Source: Flavobacterium sp. 123 (GTDB taxonomy: Bacteria > Bacteroidota > Bacteroidia > Flavobacteriales > Flavobacteriaceae). From it: 64,000 nt of DNA. Under the pieces are notes generated by a model that saw nothing but the letters and a program-made list of their open reading frames with translations, was not told the DNA's origin and ran no database searches. The stretch is from assembly GCF_003634825.1 (NCBI RefSeq), contig NZ_RBXD01000001.1:2750501-2814500 (forward strand), read 5' to 3'. The position numbers and the translations under genes were made by a program. Positions 8,876-18,083 of the stretch are shown piece by piece (positions within the stretch are counted from its first letter, which is position 1; every line of letters starts with the position of its first letter).

Positions 8876-11212
8876 ATGCAGAAATATATAGATCAACTCA
8901 ACGAAGCACAACGGGAACCAGTTCTACAAAAGGATGGTCCTATGATTATTATTGCAGGTGCTGGTTCTGGAAAAACACGTGTGTTGACCATTAGAATTGC
9001 TTATTTGATGAGTCAAGGAGTAGATTCATTTAGTATTTTATCGCTGACTTTTACTAATAAAGCAGCTCGTGAAATGAAAAACAGAATTGCTCAAATTGTT
9101 GGAGCAGGGGAAGCTAAGAATCTTTGGATGGGAACATTCCACTCTGTTTTTGCTCGTATTTTGCGTTCTGAAGCGGATCATTTGGGATATCCTTCAAATT
9201 TTACGATTTACGATTCTCAGGATTCTGTTCGATTAATTTCTTCTATTATTAAAGAAATGCAATTGGATCGTGATGTATATAAACCGAAACAAGTTCTAAG
9301 CCGAATTTCAAGTTATAAAAATAGTTTGATCACTGTAAAAGCCTATTTCAATAATCCTGAATTGCAGGAAGCGGATGCCATGTCCAAAAAACCACGATTA
9401 GGTGAAATCTATCAAAATTATGTAGATCGTTGTTTCAAAGCTGGCGCTATGGATTTTGATGATTTATTATTAAAAACGAATGAATTACTAACTCGTTTCC
9501 CTGAAGTTTTAGCTAAATATCAAAACAGATTTCGTTATATTCTGGTGGATGAGTACCAAGATACAAACCATTCCCAGTATCTTATTGTTCGAGCGCTATC
9601 CGATAAATTTCAAAATATATGTGTTGTAGGCGATGATGCCCAAAGTATTTATGCCTTCCGAGGAGCTAATATTAACAATATTCTAAATTTTCAGAAAGAT
9701 TATGAAGGTGTAAAAACCTTTAGATTAGAGCAGAATTATCGTTCTACAAAAAATATTGTGGAAGCTGCCAATACCATAATCGATAAAAATAAAACGAAGC
9801 TTGATAAAATTGTTTGGACAGCAAATGATTTTGGTCCAAAGATAAAAGTGCATCGCAGTTTAACAGATGCCGAAGAAGGGCGTTTTGTAGCCAGTACCAT
9901 TTTTGAACAAAAAATGCAAAACCAATTGCATAATGGTGCATTTGCCATTTTGTACCGAACCAATGCACAATCTCGAGCTATGGAAGATGCTTTGAGAAAA
10001 AGAGATATTCCATACCGAATTTATGGTGGTTTATCCTTTTATCAAAGAAAAGAAATCAAAGATGTTTTATGTTATTTGAGATTGGTTATTAATCCAAAAG
10101 ATGAAGAAGCATTGATACGCGTAATCAATTACCCTGCGCGTGGTATAGGTGATACAACAGTCGAAAAACTTACTATTGCAGCCAATCATTACAAGCGTTC
10201 CATTTGGGAGGTAATGCAAAATATTGATAAAATTGACTTGAAACTAAATTCAGGAACTAAGCAAAAACTGACGGATTTTGTCACTATGATTCAGAGTTTT
10301 CAGGTTATTAATGAAAATCAAGATGCTTTTTATATTACAGATCATGTTTCTAAAAAAACAGGATTAGTTCAAGAATTAAAAAAAGATGCTACTCCAGAAG
10401 GAATGGCAAAAATTCAGAATATAGAAGAATTATTAAACGGTATCAAGGACTTTACTGAAGGGCAAAAAGAAATTGATGGCGCTCGTGGTGCATTATCAGA
10501 ATTTATGGAAGATGTGGCCTTAGCTACGGATTTAGATAAAGATACTAGTGATGAAGATCGTGTGGCTTTAATGACTATACATTTAGCAAAAGGATTAGAA
10601 TTTCCGCATGTATTTGTAGTAGGAATGGAAGAAGATTTGTTTCCAAGTGCTATGAGTATGAGTACGCGTTCTGAGCTTGAAGAAGAACGCCGTTTGTTTT
10701 ATGTGGCATTAACACGCGCAGAGCATCAAGCGTATCTTACTTATGCACAATCTCGTTATCGTTGGGGAAAACTTACTGATAGTGAGCCTTCGCGATTTAT
10801 CGAAGAAATTGATAGCCAATATCTAGAATATATAACTCCAATCGAATCCAATTACAGGTACAAGCCTATGATTGACAGTGATATTTTTGGAGATGTTGAT
10901 AAATCAAAATTACGATTGGCAAAACCAGTTGCTGGTACACCGCCAAAATACATTACAGATAACGAACCCAAATCAGATATTAATCTTCGGAAATTAAAGC
11001 CTGTTTCTAGCAATAATTCCTCTTCTGGCAGTGCTAATTTATTTGATAATAAATTAATAGTTGGAAATATTGTTATGCATGAGCGTTTTGGTAAAGGAGA
11101 AATCATTAATTTAGAGGGAGCAGGAGCAGACAAAAAAGCTGAAATCCGTTTTGAAGTAGGCGGAATTAAAAAATTACTGCTGCGCTTTGCAAAATTGGAT
11201 GTTATCGGATAA
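8876..11212 (+). CDS. uvrD: UvrD/PcrA-type ATP-dependent DNA helicase
   Basis: A superfamily 1A 3'-5' DNA helicase of 778 residues, involved in nucleotide excision and mismatch repair and in clearing proteins from DNA. Visible motifs are the Q-motif LNEAQREPV, Walker A AGAGSGKTRVL (about 28-38), TFTNKAAREMKNR, motif II VDEYQDTN, QNYRSTKNIVEAA, VALMTIHLAKGLEFPHV and RRLFYVALTRAE. The C-terminal tail has the PcrA/UvrD-type KOW-like end with VMHERFGKGEI. The length and motif order are normal. It is a single gene. Confidence 0.96.
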   Translation: MQKYIDQLNEAQREPVLQKDGPMIIIAGAGSGKTRVLTIRIAYLMSQGVDSFSILSLTFTNKAAREMKNRIAQIVGAGEAKNLWMGTFHSVFARILRSEADHLGYPSNFTIYDSQDSVRLISSIIKEMQLDRDVYKPKQVLSRISSYKNSLITVKAYFNNPELQEADAMSKKPRLGEIYQNYVDRCFKAGAMDFDDLLLKTNELLTRFPEVLAKYQNRFRYILVDEYQDTNHSQYLIVRALSDKFQNICVVGDDAQSIYAFRGANINNILNFQKDYEGVKTFRLEQNYRSTKNIVEAANTIIDKNKTKLDKIVWTANDFGPKIKVHRSLTDAEEGRFVASTIFEQKMQNQLHNGAFAILYRTNAQSRAMEDALRKRDIPYRIYGGLSFYQRKEIKDVLCYLRLVINPKDEEALIRVINYPARGIGDTTVEKLTIAANHYKRSIWEVMQNIDKIDLKLNSGTKQKLTDFVTMIQSFQVINENQDAFYITDHVSKKTGLVQELKKDATPEGMAKIQNIEELLNGIKDFTEGQKEIDGARGALSEFMEDVALATDLDKDTSDEDRVALMTIHLAKGLEFPHVFVVGMEEDLFPSAMSMSTRSELEEERRLFYVALTRAEHQAYLTYAQSRYRWGKLTDSEPSRFIEEIDSQYLEYITPIESNYRYKPMIDSDIFGDVDKSKLRLAKPVAGTPPKYITDNEPKSDINLRKLKPVSSNNSSSGSANLFDNKLIVGNIVMHERFGKGEIINLEGAGADKKAEIRFEVGGIKKLLLRFAKLDVIG

Positions 11213-11293
11213 AAATCGGTTTCAAGTTTAAGGCTTAAAGTTGTCTTTCGGAAGCACTTTGAACTTTAGATATTTTAACTATAAACTAAAAAT

Positions 11294-11914
11294 ATGGCTC
11301 AATTTATAAAAATATACGAAGACAAACCTAATGAAGCGGCTATTGCCAAAGTGGTAAAGGTTCTAAAGGATGGAGGCTTGGTTATTTATCCAACCGATAC
11401 CGTTTATGGTTTAGGCTGTGACATTACAAACACTAAAGCATTAGAACGAATTGCAAAAATAAAAGGGGTGAAGTTAGACAAAGCAAACTTTTCTTTTATA
11501 TGTCATGATTTGAGCAATTTATCAGATTATGTTAAACAAATTGACACTGCAACTTTTAAAATTTTGAAGAGAGCGTTGCCAGGACCTTATACTTTCATTC
11601 TTCCAGGAAATGCTAATTTGCCAAAAGAATTTAAAAAGAAAACAACTGTTGGTATTCGTGTACCAGATAATTCAATTGCGCTGGAAATTGTTCGTCAATT
11701 AGGAAACCCTATCGTTTCAACATCCATTCATGATGACGATGATGTAATTGAATATACTACTGATCCAGAACTTATTTTTGAGAAATGGCAGAACCTTGTT
11801 GACATGGTTATTGATGGTGGTTATGGAGATAATATGGGATCTACAATCATAGATTTATCAGGTGATGAACCTATTGTTGTCAGAGAAGGTAAAGGAAGTT
11901 TAGATATTATTTAA
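11294..11914 (+). CDS. Sua5/YciO/YrdC family protein, YciO-type
   Basis: A 206-residue member of the family whose TsaC/Sua5 branch makes threonylcarbamoyl-AMP for tRNA t6A synthesis. The nucleotide-binding start GLVIYPTDTVYGLGCD is present. The length and overall sequence resemble Escherichia coli YciO more than TsaC (ALPGPYTFIL, VGIRVPDN, VDMVIDGGYGDNMGSTIIDL, EPIVVREGKG). Automatic annotation would call this L-threonylcarbamoyladenylate synthase. Another Sua5/TsaC may exist elsewhere in the genome, so I leave the symbol empty. tsaE, another t6A gene, lies 11 kb downstream on the other strand. Confidence 0.88.
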   Translation: MAQFIKIYEDKPNEAAIAKVVKVLKDGGLVIYPTDTVYGLGCDITNTKALERIAKIKGVKLDKANFSFICHDLSNLSDYVKQIDTATFKILKRALPGPYTFILPGNANLPKEFKKKTTVGIRVPDNSIALEIVRQLGNPIVSTSIHDDDDVIEYTTDPELIFEKWQNLVDMVIDGGYGDNMGSTIIDLSGDEPIVVREGKGSLDII

Positions 11915-11936
11915 GAAAGTATTGCGTAATAATCAT

Positions 11937-11969
11937 AAAAAAACGTCTTGATTGCTCAAGACGTTTTTT
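11937..11969. terminator. Bidirectional intrinsic terminator
   Basis: An inverted repeat with arms AAACGTCTTGA and TCAAGACGTTT around a TTGC loop, flanked by A-tract and T-tract. It lies between the convergent YciO-type gene and the OmpA-family gene and can serve both strands. Confidence 0.85.
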
Positions 11970-11991
11970 ATATAATTTAGTAACGAAATTA

Positions 11992-12822
11992 CTATTGTTG
12001 TTTTTTCATTTCTTTTTCAACCATTTCATAAAATTGGTCAATTTTAGGCAATACAACAATACGGGTTCTTCTGTTACGCGCTCTATTTTCAGCAGAATCA
12101 TTTGCTACTAAAGGTACATAAGAACTTCTACCAGCAGCAATTAATTGTGATGGTTTAACTCCTAATTGATTTGTCAACACACGAATTATTGAAGTAGAAC
12201 GTTTTACACTCAAGTCCCAGTTGTCTAACAAAATTCCAGAACCATTGTAAGGAACGCTATCTGTATGACCTTCAACCATACATTCAAAATCAGGTTTGTC
12301 ATTTACAACTTTAGCCACTTTAGCCAAAACTCCTTTAGCTTTATCTGTTACATCATAACTTCCTGTTTTAAACAATAGTTTGTCTGCAATAGAAATAAAA
12401 ACTACTCCTTTTTCAACATTTATTTCAATATCTGGATCTGATAAACCAACAGCACTTTTTAAACTAGTAACAACTGCAAGTGTAACACTGTCTTTTTTAG
12501 TTAAAGCATCTTGCATTCTACTAATTTTCAAATCTTTTTCTTTAATAGATTCTAATGCTTTTTCAATATTTTCAGCTCCTTTAGTAGACAAGATTGTCAT
12601 GTCTTTTGAAACATTTATTAAATTTTGATTGTGCTCTTTCAAAGAAGCAGCTGTAGCAGCAAGTCCTGCTTTTTCTTCTAAACAAGAATTTAGCTTAACA
12701 GTACAAGTATTCAATAAATCTTGAGTTTCTTTGTTTTTAGCTTCAAGTTCTGAATATTTCTTTTTAGAAACACAAGAAGTTAAAAGTGCTAAAACTGATA
12801 AAGCAATTACAATTTTTCTCAT
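11992..12822 (-). CDS. OmpA family lipoprotein
   Basis: A 276-residue exported lipoprotein with signal peptide and lipobox (ALLTSC, Cys about 17). A long coiled coil (about 22-120) is followed by a C-terminal OmpA/Pal/MotB peptidoglycan-binding domain with LLFKTGSYDV, VEGHTDSVPY, NWDLSVKRS and RARNRRTRIVV. It probably ties the outer membrane to the cell wall. It is monocistronic: a terminator follows, and a minus-strand -7 box TAAATTTG (12859 to 12852) precedes it. Confidence 0.94.
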   Translation of the reverse strand: MRKIVIALSVLALLTSCVSKKKYSELEAKNKETQDLLNTCTVKLNSCLEEKAGLAATAASLKEHNQNLINVSKDMTILSTKGAENIEKALESIKEKDLKISRMQDALTKKDSVTLAVVTSLKSAVGLSDPDIEINVEKGVVFISIADKLLFKTGSYDVTDKAKGVLAKVAKVVNDKPDFECMVEGHTDSVPYNGSGILLDNWDLSVKRSTSIIRVLTNQLGVKPSQLIAAGRSSYVPLVANDSAENRARNRRTRIVVLPKIDQFYEMVEKEMKKQQ

Positions 12823-12851
12823 AAAAATTAATTTTAATTAAACGTGAATTA

Positions 12852-12859
12852 CAAATTTA
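12852..12859 (-). promoter_or_regulatory. -7 box of the OmpA-family gene
   Basis: Read on the minus strand this is TAAATTTG, matching TAnnTTTG, 30 bases before the start codon. A TTTTG at about 12888-12884 could be the -33 element. Confidence 0.42.
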
Positions 12860-12871
12860 GGTTATTCTATT

Positions 12872-13873
12872 TTATTTGAATGTCAAAATATCCTTAAATA
12901 TCATAACATTTTTTATAAAATATAAGTAAACGATACTTTTTACTGTATAGTATTTTTCAACTTGAAATACTTCTCTTTTATTATAATGAATAGTAAAAAG
13001 ACTATAAAAGGACGCATGTGCTTTTAAAACAGCTAAAAAATGATTTGTTTTTCCTTTAAGTAAAAATTGAATTGCTGCAATTCCGTCTAGTATCATTCGT
13101 TGAAAAAGAATACTATAAATTTCTTTTTGCGGTAAGTTTTTAGTTAACATCAGTAATGAATTTCTAAAATTCAAAAATGTTTTCTTTGGATTACCTTGTT
13201 GCAATGTGGCCCCACCCACGTGATAAACCACTGATGCAGAATTATACATAATGGTATATCCTTTATTAATAGTGCGCCAACACAAATCAACTTCTTCTTG
13301 GTGGGCAAAAAAATCAGCATCAAAACCTTTTAATTCCTTATAAACGGAACTTCGTATAAAAAAACACGCACCCGAAGCCCAAAATATTTCGCTAGTATCA
13401 TCGTATTGTCCATTATCTTTTTCCAAAGTTTCAAAAATACGACCACGACAATAGGGATAGCCATACTTATCAATGAATCCGCCAGCTGCACCTGCATATT
13501 CAAAGTATTCTTTACGTTTGTAATCCAAAATTTTAGGTTGGATAATAGCTGTTTTAGGTTCGTTTTCGAAAGTAGTAATGATAGGTTTTAGCCAATTTTC
13601 GGTTACTTCAATATCTGAATTTACCAAAGCAAAAAGATCAGCATCAACACTTTTTAAGGCTTCATTATACCCCCCTGCAAAACCCAAATTCAAGTCGTTT
13701 TTGATGATTTTAACTGTAGGAAAAAAAGTATTTACATAGGAAATAGAATTATCCGTTGAAGCATTATCAGCAACAAAAACGGTAGCATCCGGAGAATTTT
13801 TAACTACTGAAGGTAAAAATTGTTCTAATAATTGTACTCCATTCCAATTAAGGATAACAACTGCTACTTTCAT
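12872..13873 (-). CDS. Glycosyltransferase family 2
   Basis: A 333-residue inverting GT-A glycosyltransferase resembling rhamnosyltransferase-type GT2 enzymes. Motifs are VVILNWNGVQLLEQFLPS, VADNASTDNS, NLGFAGGYNEAL, the metal-binding NSDIE (DxD position) and the acceptor-side ED-like motif HQEEVDLCWR. The C-terminus is amphipathic with a hydrophobic stretch (SIVYLYFIKNVMIF) that may touch the membrane. The sugar and acceptor cannot be told from sequence. It overlaps the upstream HsdR_N-like gene by 4 bases and is translationally coupled to it. Confidence 0.92.
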   Translation of the reverse strand: MKVAVVILNWNGVQLLEQFLPSVVKNSPDATVFVADNASTDNSISYVNTFFPTVKIIKNDLNLGFAGGYNEALKSVDADLFALVNSDIEVTENWLKPIITTFENEPKTAIIQPKILDYKRKEYFEYAGAAGGFIDKYGYPYCRGRIFETLEKDNGQYDDTSEIFWASGACFFIRSSVYKELKGFDADFFAHQEEVDLCWRTINKGYTIMYNSASVVYHVGGATLQQGNPKKTFLNFRNSLLMLTKNLPQKEIYSILFQRMILDGIAAIQFLLKGKTNHFLAVLKAHASFYSLFTIHYNKREVFQVEKYYTVKSIVYLYFIKNVMIFKDILTFK

Positions 13874-14331
13874 TCAGATAAAGTTTTAGACATATAATTA
13901 GGTAATTCTGGTAGAAATTGATATTTCTCGTTTTCAAAATCCATCTGGCAAAAGTAATGATTCAAACCATTAGTCACCATTAAAAATTGTGATTGCATGG
14001 TCATATTATAGCGTGCAATTTGGTCAAAAGTAGATTGTGCTATTTTTATTTGAGGGGCTTTGCATTCAATTAGAATATAAATTGAACCATCTGGATTAAA
14101 GACAACAACATCATACCGTTTTCGTAATCCGTTGACTTTTAAAACTTTTTCAACATTTATTAATGATTTTGGGTATTTTTTTTCTTCCAAAAGAAATTGA
14201 ACTACATGCTGACGAACCCATTCTTCTGGTGTGAGAATGATAAATTTTTTCCTGATTTCATCAAAAATAGACACTTTATTTTCGCTATTTTTGAGACGAA
14301 AAGAATAAGAAGAAAAATTCAGTTTTTGCAT
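13870..14331 (-). CDS. HsdR N-terminal-domain (PD-(D/E)xK) protein, stand-alone
   Basis: A 153-residue protein matching only the N-terminal nuclease-type domain of type I restriction HsdR subunits. The PD-(D/E)xK core is visible: D74 in RYDVVVF and E89-x-K91 in LIECKAP, followed by a conserved Gln-rich helix (QIKIAQSTFDQIARYN). No helicase, HsdM or HsdS gene is nearby, so it is not a restriction system. Such stand-alone proteins are common in Bacteroidota beside this glycosyltransferase and holA; their role is unknown. Confidence 0.86.
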   Translation of the reverse strand: MQKLNFSSYSFRLKNSENKVSIFDEIRKKFIILTPEEWVRQHVVQFLLEEKKYPKSLINVEKVLKVNGLRKRYDVVVFNPDGSIYILIECKAPQIKIAQSTFDQIARYNMTMQSQFLMVTNGLNHYFCQMDFENEKYQFLPELPNYMSKTLSE

Positions 14332-14422
14332 TTGACAAAAGTATAAAATAAGTTTAAAATTTAAAGTTTAAAGTTTCACACGATCCTACAAACTTTAGCC
14401 TTTAAACCTTAAACAAAAAATA

Positions 14423-15427
14423 ATGGATGAAGTACTAAAAATTGTAAACGATATTAAAGGGGGAAACATCAAACCGATCTACTTTTTGATGGGAGAAGAG
14501 CCTTATTATATTGACAAACTATCTGACTATATTGAGCAAAATATATTATCTGAAGAAGAAAAAGGCTTTAATCAAACTGTTTTATATGGGCGTGATGTAA
14601 CAATTGAAGATGTTGTTTCAACTGCTAAGCGCTATCCAATGATGGCAGATCGTCAAGTGGTAATTATTAAAGAAGCTCAAGAACTCTCCAGAACAATTGA
14701 CAAAATTGAAAGTTATGTTGAGAATCCTTTGCCAAGTACCGTTTTAGTTTTTTGTTATAAATACAAAACTTTAGATAAACGTAAAAAAGTAACTAAGCTT
14801 TTGGGGCAAAAAGGTGTCGTTTTTGAAAGTAAAAAATTATACGAAAACCAAGTTGGAGATTGGATAAAAAGAGTTTTATCGGGAAAGAAATATGCCATTG
14901 AACCTAAAGCTTCTGCAATGTTAGTTGAGTTTTTAGGAACTGATTTGAGTAAAATAAATAATGAACTTGAAAAATTACAGATTATTTTACCCGTAGGAAG
15001 TACTATTACTCCCAAACATATTGAAGAAAATATAGGGTTTAGTAAAGATTATAATAATTTTGAATTGTTAAATGCACTTGGTTCGCGTAATCAATTGAAA
15101 GCATTCCAAATCGTTCAATATTTTTCGGATAATCCAAAAGCAAATCCTTTGGTAGTCACAACAAGTACAATCTTTGGTTTTTATATTAAAATATTAAAAT
15201 ACCACGGATTGAAAGATCGTAATCCTAAAAATGTAGCGACAGCTCTGGGTGTTAGCCCCTATTTTTTAAAGGATTATGATGTTGCACTAAAAAATTATCC
15301 AATGAAAAAAGTAAGTCAAATTGTAACTGCTTTGCGAGATATTGATGTGAAAAGTAAAGGAGTAGGAGCAAATGCGTTACCACAATCTGATTTATTAAGA
15401 GAAATGCTTTATAAAATATTTAATTAG
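14423..15427 (+). CDS. holA: DNA polymerase III subunit delta
   Basis: A 334-residue clamp-loader delta subunit, which opens the sliding clamp for loading onto DNA. It is recognised by the start IKGGNIKPIYFLMGEEPYYI, the clamp-contact region following it, the AAA+-like lid segments (EFLGTDLSKINNELEKL) and the C-terminal collar helices (KSKGVGANALPQSDLLREML). The length is normal. It is divergent from the HsdR_N-like gene; the 91-base gap holds AAAGTTT-like short repeats. Confidence 0.94.
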   Translation: MDEVLKIVNDIKGGNIKPIYFLMGEEPYYIDKLSDYIEQNILSEEEKGFNQTVLYGRDVTIEDVVSTAKRYPMMADRQVVIIKEAQELSRTIDKIESYVENPLPSTVLVFCYKYKTLDKRKKVTKLLGQKGVVFESKKLYENQVGDWIKRVLSGKKYAIEPKASAMLVEFLGTDLSKINNELEKLQIILPVGSTITPKHIEENIGFSKDYNNFELLNALGSRNQLKAFQIVQYFSDNPKANPLVVTTSTIFGFYIKILKYHGLKDRNPKNVATALGVSPYFLKDYDVALKNYPMKKVSQIVTALRDIDVKSKGVGANALPQSDLLREMLYKIFN

Positions 15428-15474
15428 CGTACAAAATTCCGATATTTGCACCTTTAAAATAAAATACCAAACGT

Positions 15475-15657
15475 ATGGGAATGAATAAAAATACCATTTT
15501 AGGATGGGCAACATTGATAATGATTTTGATGGGATTATTGCTTATCGCATTAGGCGCTTTCAGATATGATGATGTTGCTGGCTGGGGGTTTGCAGCTGTA
15601 GGAGTTGGATTTCTTGCTAATGCATGGGTTTTTAGCTCTTTGAAAGGAAGAGTATAA
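15475..15657 (+). CDS. Small two-helix membrane protein (CAL67264-like)
   Basis: A 60-residue protein with two hydrophobic helices (about 10-28 and 35-52) and a Gly-rich middle (DVAGWGFAAVGVGF). It resembles the flavobacterial family named CAL67264 family membrane protein; no function is known. It starts with ATG at 15475, with a second possible ATG two codons later. It lies between holA and ettA on the same strand. Confidence 0.82.
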   Translation: MGMNKNTILGWATLIMILMGLLLIALGAFRYDDVAGWGFAAVGVGFLANAWVFSSLKGRV

Positions 15658-15692
15658 TTAGATTAATATTGAATTTTAAATTTTATTAAAAA

Positions 15693-17387
15693 ATGGCTGA
15701 CGATAAAAAAGTAATATTCTCAATGTCAAAATTGAGTAAAACGTATTCAAGTAGTAACAAACAAGTATTAAAAGACATTTATTTGAGTTTCTTTTATGGC
15801 GCTAAAATTGGTATTTTAGGTTTAAACGGCTCAGGAAAATCTTCTCTTTTGAAGATTATTGCTGGAGTTGATAAAAACTACCAAGGAGATGTTGTTTTTG
15901 CACCAGGTTATACGGTTGGATATTTAGAACAAGAACCTATTTTAGATGATTCTAAAACAGTAATTGAAATTGTAAAAGAAGGTGTTGCCGAAACTATGGC
16001 AGTATTAGAAGAATACAACAACATAAACGATTTATTTGGTCTTCCAGAAAACTATGAAGATGCCGATAAAATGGATAAGTTGATGGATCGTCAAGCTGCA
16101 TTGCAGGACAAAATTGATGCTCTAGGTGCTTGGGAAATTGATACCAAATTAGAGATTGCAATGGATGCGCTACGAACTCCGGAAGGAGATACTCCTATCA
16201 AAAATTTATCAGGAGGTGAGCGTCGCCGAGTAGCTTTATGTCGTTTGTTATTGCAACAACCTGATGTATTATTGCTGGATGAGCCTACCAACCACTTAGA
16301 TGCTGAATCGGTACTTTGGTTAGAACAACATTTAGCTCAATATGCTGGAACTGTAATTGCCGTTACTCACGATAGATATTTCTTAGATAATGTGGCAGGT
16401 TGGATTTTGGAATTGGATAGAGGAGAAGGTATTCCATGGAAAGGAAATTATTCTTCTTGGTTAGACCAAAAATCAAACCGTATGGCACAAGAAGAGAAAG
16501 TAGCTTCAAAACGTAGAAAAACCTTAGAACGCGAGTTGGATTGGGTTCGTCAAGGAGCTAAAGGACGTCAAACTAAACAAAAAGCACGTTTACAGAATTA
16601 CGATAAATTATTGAATGAAGATCAAAAACAATTGGATGAGAATCTAGAAATCTACATTCCAAATGGTCCTCGTTTAGGAACTAATGTAATTGAAGCTAAA
16701 GGTGTTGCTAAAGCTTTTGGCGATAAATTATTATATGATAATTTGAATTTCACTTTGCCTCAGGCTGGAATTGTTGGTATTATTGGACCAAATGGCGCTG
16801 GTAAATCTACTATTTTCAGAATGATAATGGGAGAAGAGAAACCAGACGCAGGAGAGTTTTTAATTGGTGAAACCGTTAAAATCGCTTATGTTGATCAAGC
16901 GCATTCTAATATTAATCCAGACAAATCAATTTGGGAAAACTTCTGTGATGGTCAAGAATTAATCATGATGGGAGGTCGTCAAGTGAATTCTCGTGCTTAT
17001 TTAAGTCGTTTTAACTTTGGTGGAAGTGACCAAAACAAAAAAGTTTCGATGCTTTCAGGAGGTGAAAGAAACCGTTTGCATTTAGCCATGACTTTGAAAG
17101 AAGAAGGCAACGTATTATTACTGGATGAGCCTACGAATGATTTGGATATTAATACGCTTAGAGCTTTAGAGGAAGGTTTGGAGAATTTTGCTGGTTGTGC
17201 AGTTGTAATTTCTCACGACAGATGGTTCTTAGACAGAATTTGTACGCATATTCTAGCTTTTGAAGGCAACTCTGAAGTGTATTATTTTGAAGGTGGTTTT
17301 TCTGATTATGAAGAAAACAAAAAGAAACGATTAGGTGGTGATTTGACTCCAAAACGTCTTAAATACAGAAAATTGATTAGAAGTTAA
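15693..17387 (+). CDS. ettA: Energy-dependent translational throttle protein EttA (ABC-F)
   Basis: A 564-residue ABC-F protein with two ATPase domains and no membrane part. EttA binds the ribosomal E site and regulates the first elongation step according to ATP/ADP level. Domain 1 has GLNGSGKSS, LSGGERRRV and LLLDEPTNHLD; domain 2 has GPNGAGKST, LSGGERNRL and LLLDEPTNDLD. The linker and arm region (about 250-310) is Lys/Arg-rich. The length fits EttA better than Uup or the resistance-type ABC-F proteins. A strong terminator follows. Confidence 0.96.
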   Translation: MADDKKVIFSMSKLSKTYSSSNKQVLKDIYLSFFYGAKIGILGLNGSGKSSLLKIIAGVDKNYQGDVVFAPGYTVGYLEQEPILDDSKTVIEIVKEGVAETMAVLEEYNNINDLFGLPENYEDADKMDKLMDRQAALQDKIDALGAWEIDTKLEIAMDALRTPEGDTPIKNLSGGERRRVALCRLLLQQPDVLLLDEPTNHLDAESVLWLEQHLAQYAGTVIAVTHDRYFLDNVAGWILELDRGEGIPWKGNYSSWLDQKSNRMAQEEKVASKRRKTLERELDWVRQGAKGRQTKQKARLQNYDKLLNEDQKQLDENLEIYIPNGPRLGTNVIEAKGVAKAFGDKLLYDNLNFTLPQAGIVGIIGPNGAGKSTIFRMIMGEEKPDAGEFLIGETVKIAYVDQAHSNINPDKSIWENFCDGQELIMMGGRQVNSRAYLSRFNFGGSDQNKKVSMLSGGERNRLHLAMTLKEEGNVLLLDEPTNDLDINTLRALEEGLENFAGCAVVISHDRWFLDRICTHILAFEGNSEVYYFEGGFSDYEENKKKRLGGDLTPKRLKYRKLIRS

Positions 17388-17408
17388 TCTTTTCAATTTT
17401 ATAAAAAC

Positions 17409-17443
17409 AAAAAAGAGGATATTCATCAAATATCCTCTTTTTT
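17409..17443. terminator. Intrinsic terminator after ettA (bidirectional)
   Basis: Arms AAAAGAGGATAT and ATATCCTCTTTT around a short TCATCAA loop, with flanking A- and T-tracts. It also serves the convergent small ORF at 17453-17581. Its stem is nearly the same as that of the terminator at 55150-55186. Confidence 0.88.
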
Positions 17444-17452
17444 TTTGAAATC

Positions 17453-17581
17453 TTATTTCTTCTTTTTATCAGAGTTCATCATCATAAATACGGCTGCTAT
17501 TAAACCAATTATTACCAAACCAAAAACAACTATCATAATAAATGAGCCGTTCCCCCAAGAATATAGTGATAAATTTCTCAT
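17453..17581 (-). CDS. Small single-pass membrane protein (42 residues)
   Basis: This short ORF starts MRNLSLYSWGNGSFIMIVV, continues with one hydrophobic helix (about 14-35) and ends with a Lys-rich cytoplasmic tail (NSDKKKK). Such positive-inside topology, a clean ATG and the terminator immediately beyond the stop support a real gene. Upstream bases are A/T-rich as usual for this phylum. It lies convergent to ettA. The function is unknown. Confidence 0.68.
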   Translation of the reverse strand: MRNLSLYSWGNGSFIMIVVFGLVIIGLIAAVFMMMNSDKKKK

Positions 17582-17661
17582 AATTAAGATTTTTAAGATT
17601 AATCAAATTTAACACTACTATTGTTGTTAAGATATGATAAATGTCATAATCCGCAATTTTT

Positions 17662-18075
17662 TTACAAAAATTTTAAATTTAATTCAGCTGTTGGTACAAA
17701 ACAGGATTCTCTTTTTCCATACCATTTGTACCGATTACTAGCAACGTAATCATAAATATAATTTGCAACTGACTTTGGAAAAATTCCTAATAGCGTTCCA
17801 AGATAAAAAACACCGTTTAAATCCCTTGAAATTGCTATAGCTGCTTCAGATTTATAATAGTATGCAATTCCTGGTTGATAGAGAATTATACTATCAATAT
17901 TCTTAGTGTCAATTCCAATGTGTTTTAAAATGTCTTGACCTAAATCAGATTGTAAGGCTACAAATCTGAAAACATCTTTTTTATCACGCTTAATTATAAA
18001 TTGAACAGATGAATTGCACAAATTGCAAACACCATCAAAAAGAATGATTTTTTTGTTTTTAGGAAGATTGAGCAT
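17662..18075 (-). CDS. Thiol-disulfide oxidoreductase-like DCC family protein
   Basis: A 137-residue DCC (DUF393) protein. The signature DGVCNLCNSSVQFI near residue 15 has the DxxCxxC arrangement that names the family, and the downstream RFVALQSDLGQDIL, SIILY and FPKSVANYIYDYVASNRYKWYG segments are also conserved. Redox activity is proposed for the family on the basis of the CxxC, not shown. The start lies 8 bases past the mutS2 stop, so the two are probably cotranscribed. Confidence 0.92.
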   Translation of the reverse strand: MLNLPKNKKIILFDGVCNLCNSSVQFIIKRDKKDVFRFVALQSDLGQDILKHIGIDTKNIDSIILYQPGIAYYYKSEAAIAISRDLNGVFYLGTLLGIFPKSVANYIYDYVASNRYKWYGKRESCFVPTAELNLKFL

Positions 18076-18083
18076 ATTTTTAA

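Noticed and set aside
13870..14331. Restriction-modification system
   Set aside because: Only an HsdR N-terminal domain is present; no helicase part, methylase or specificity subunit occurs nearby.
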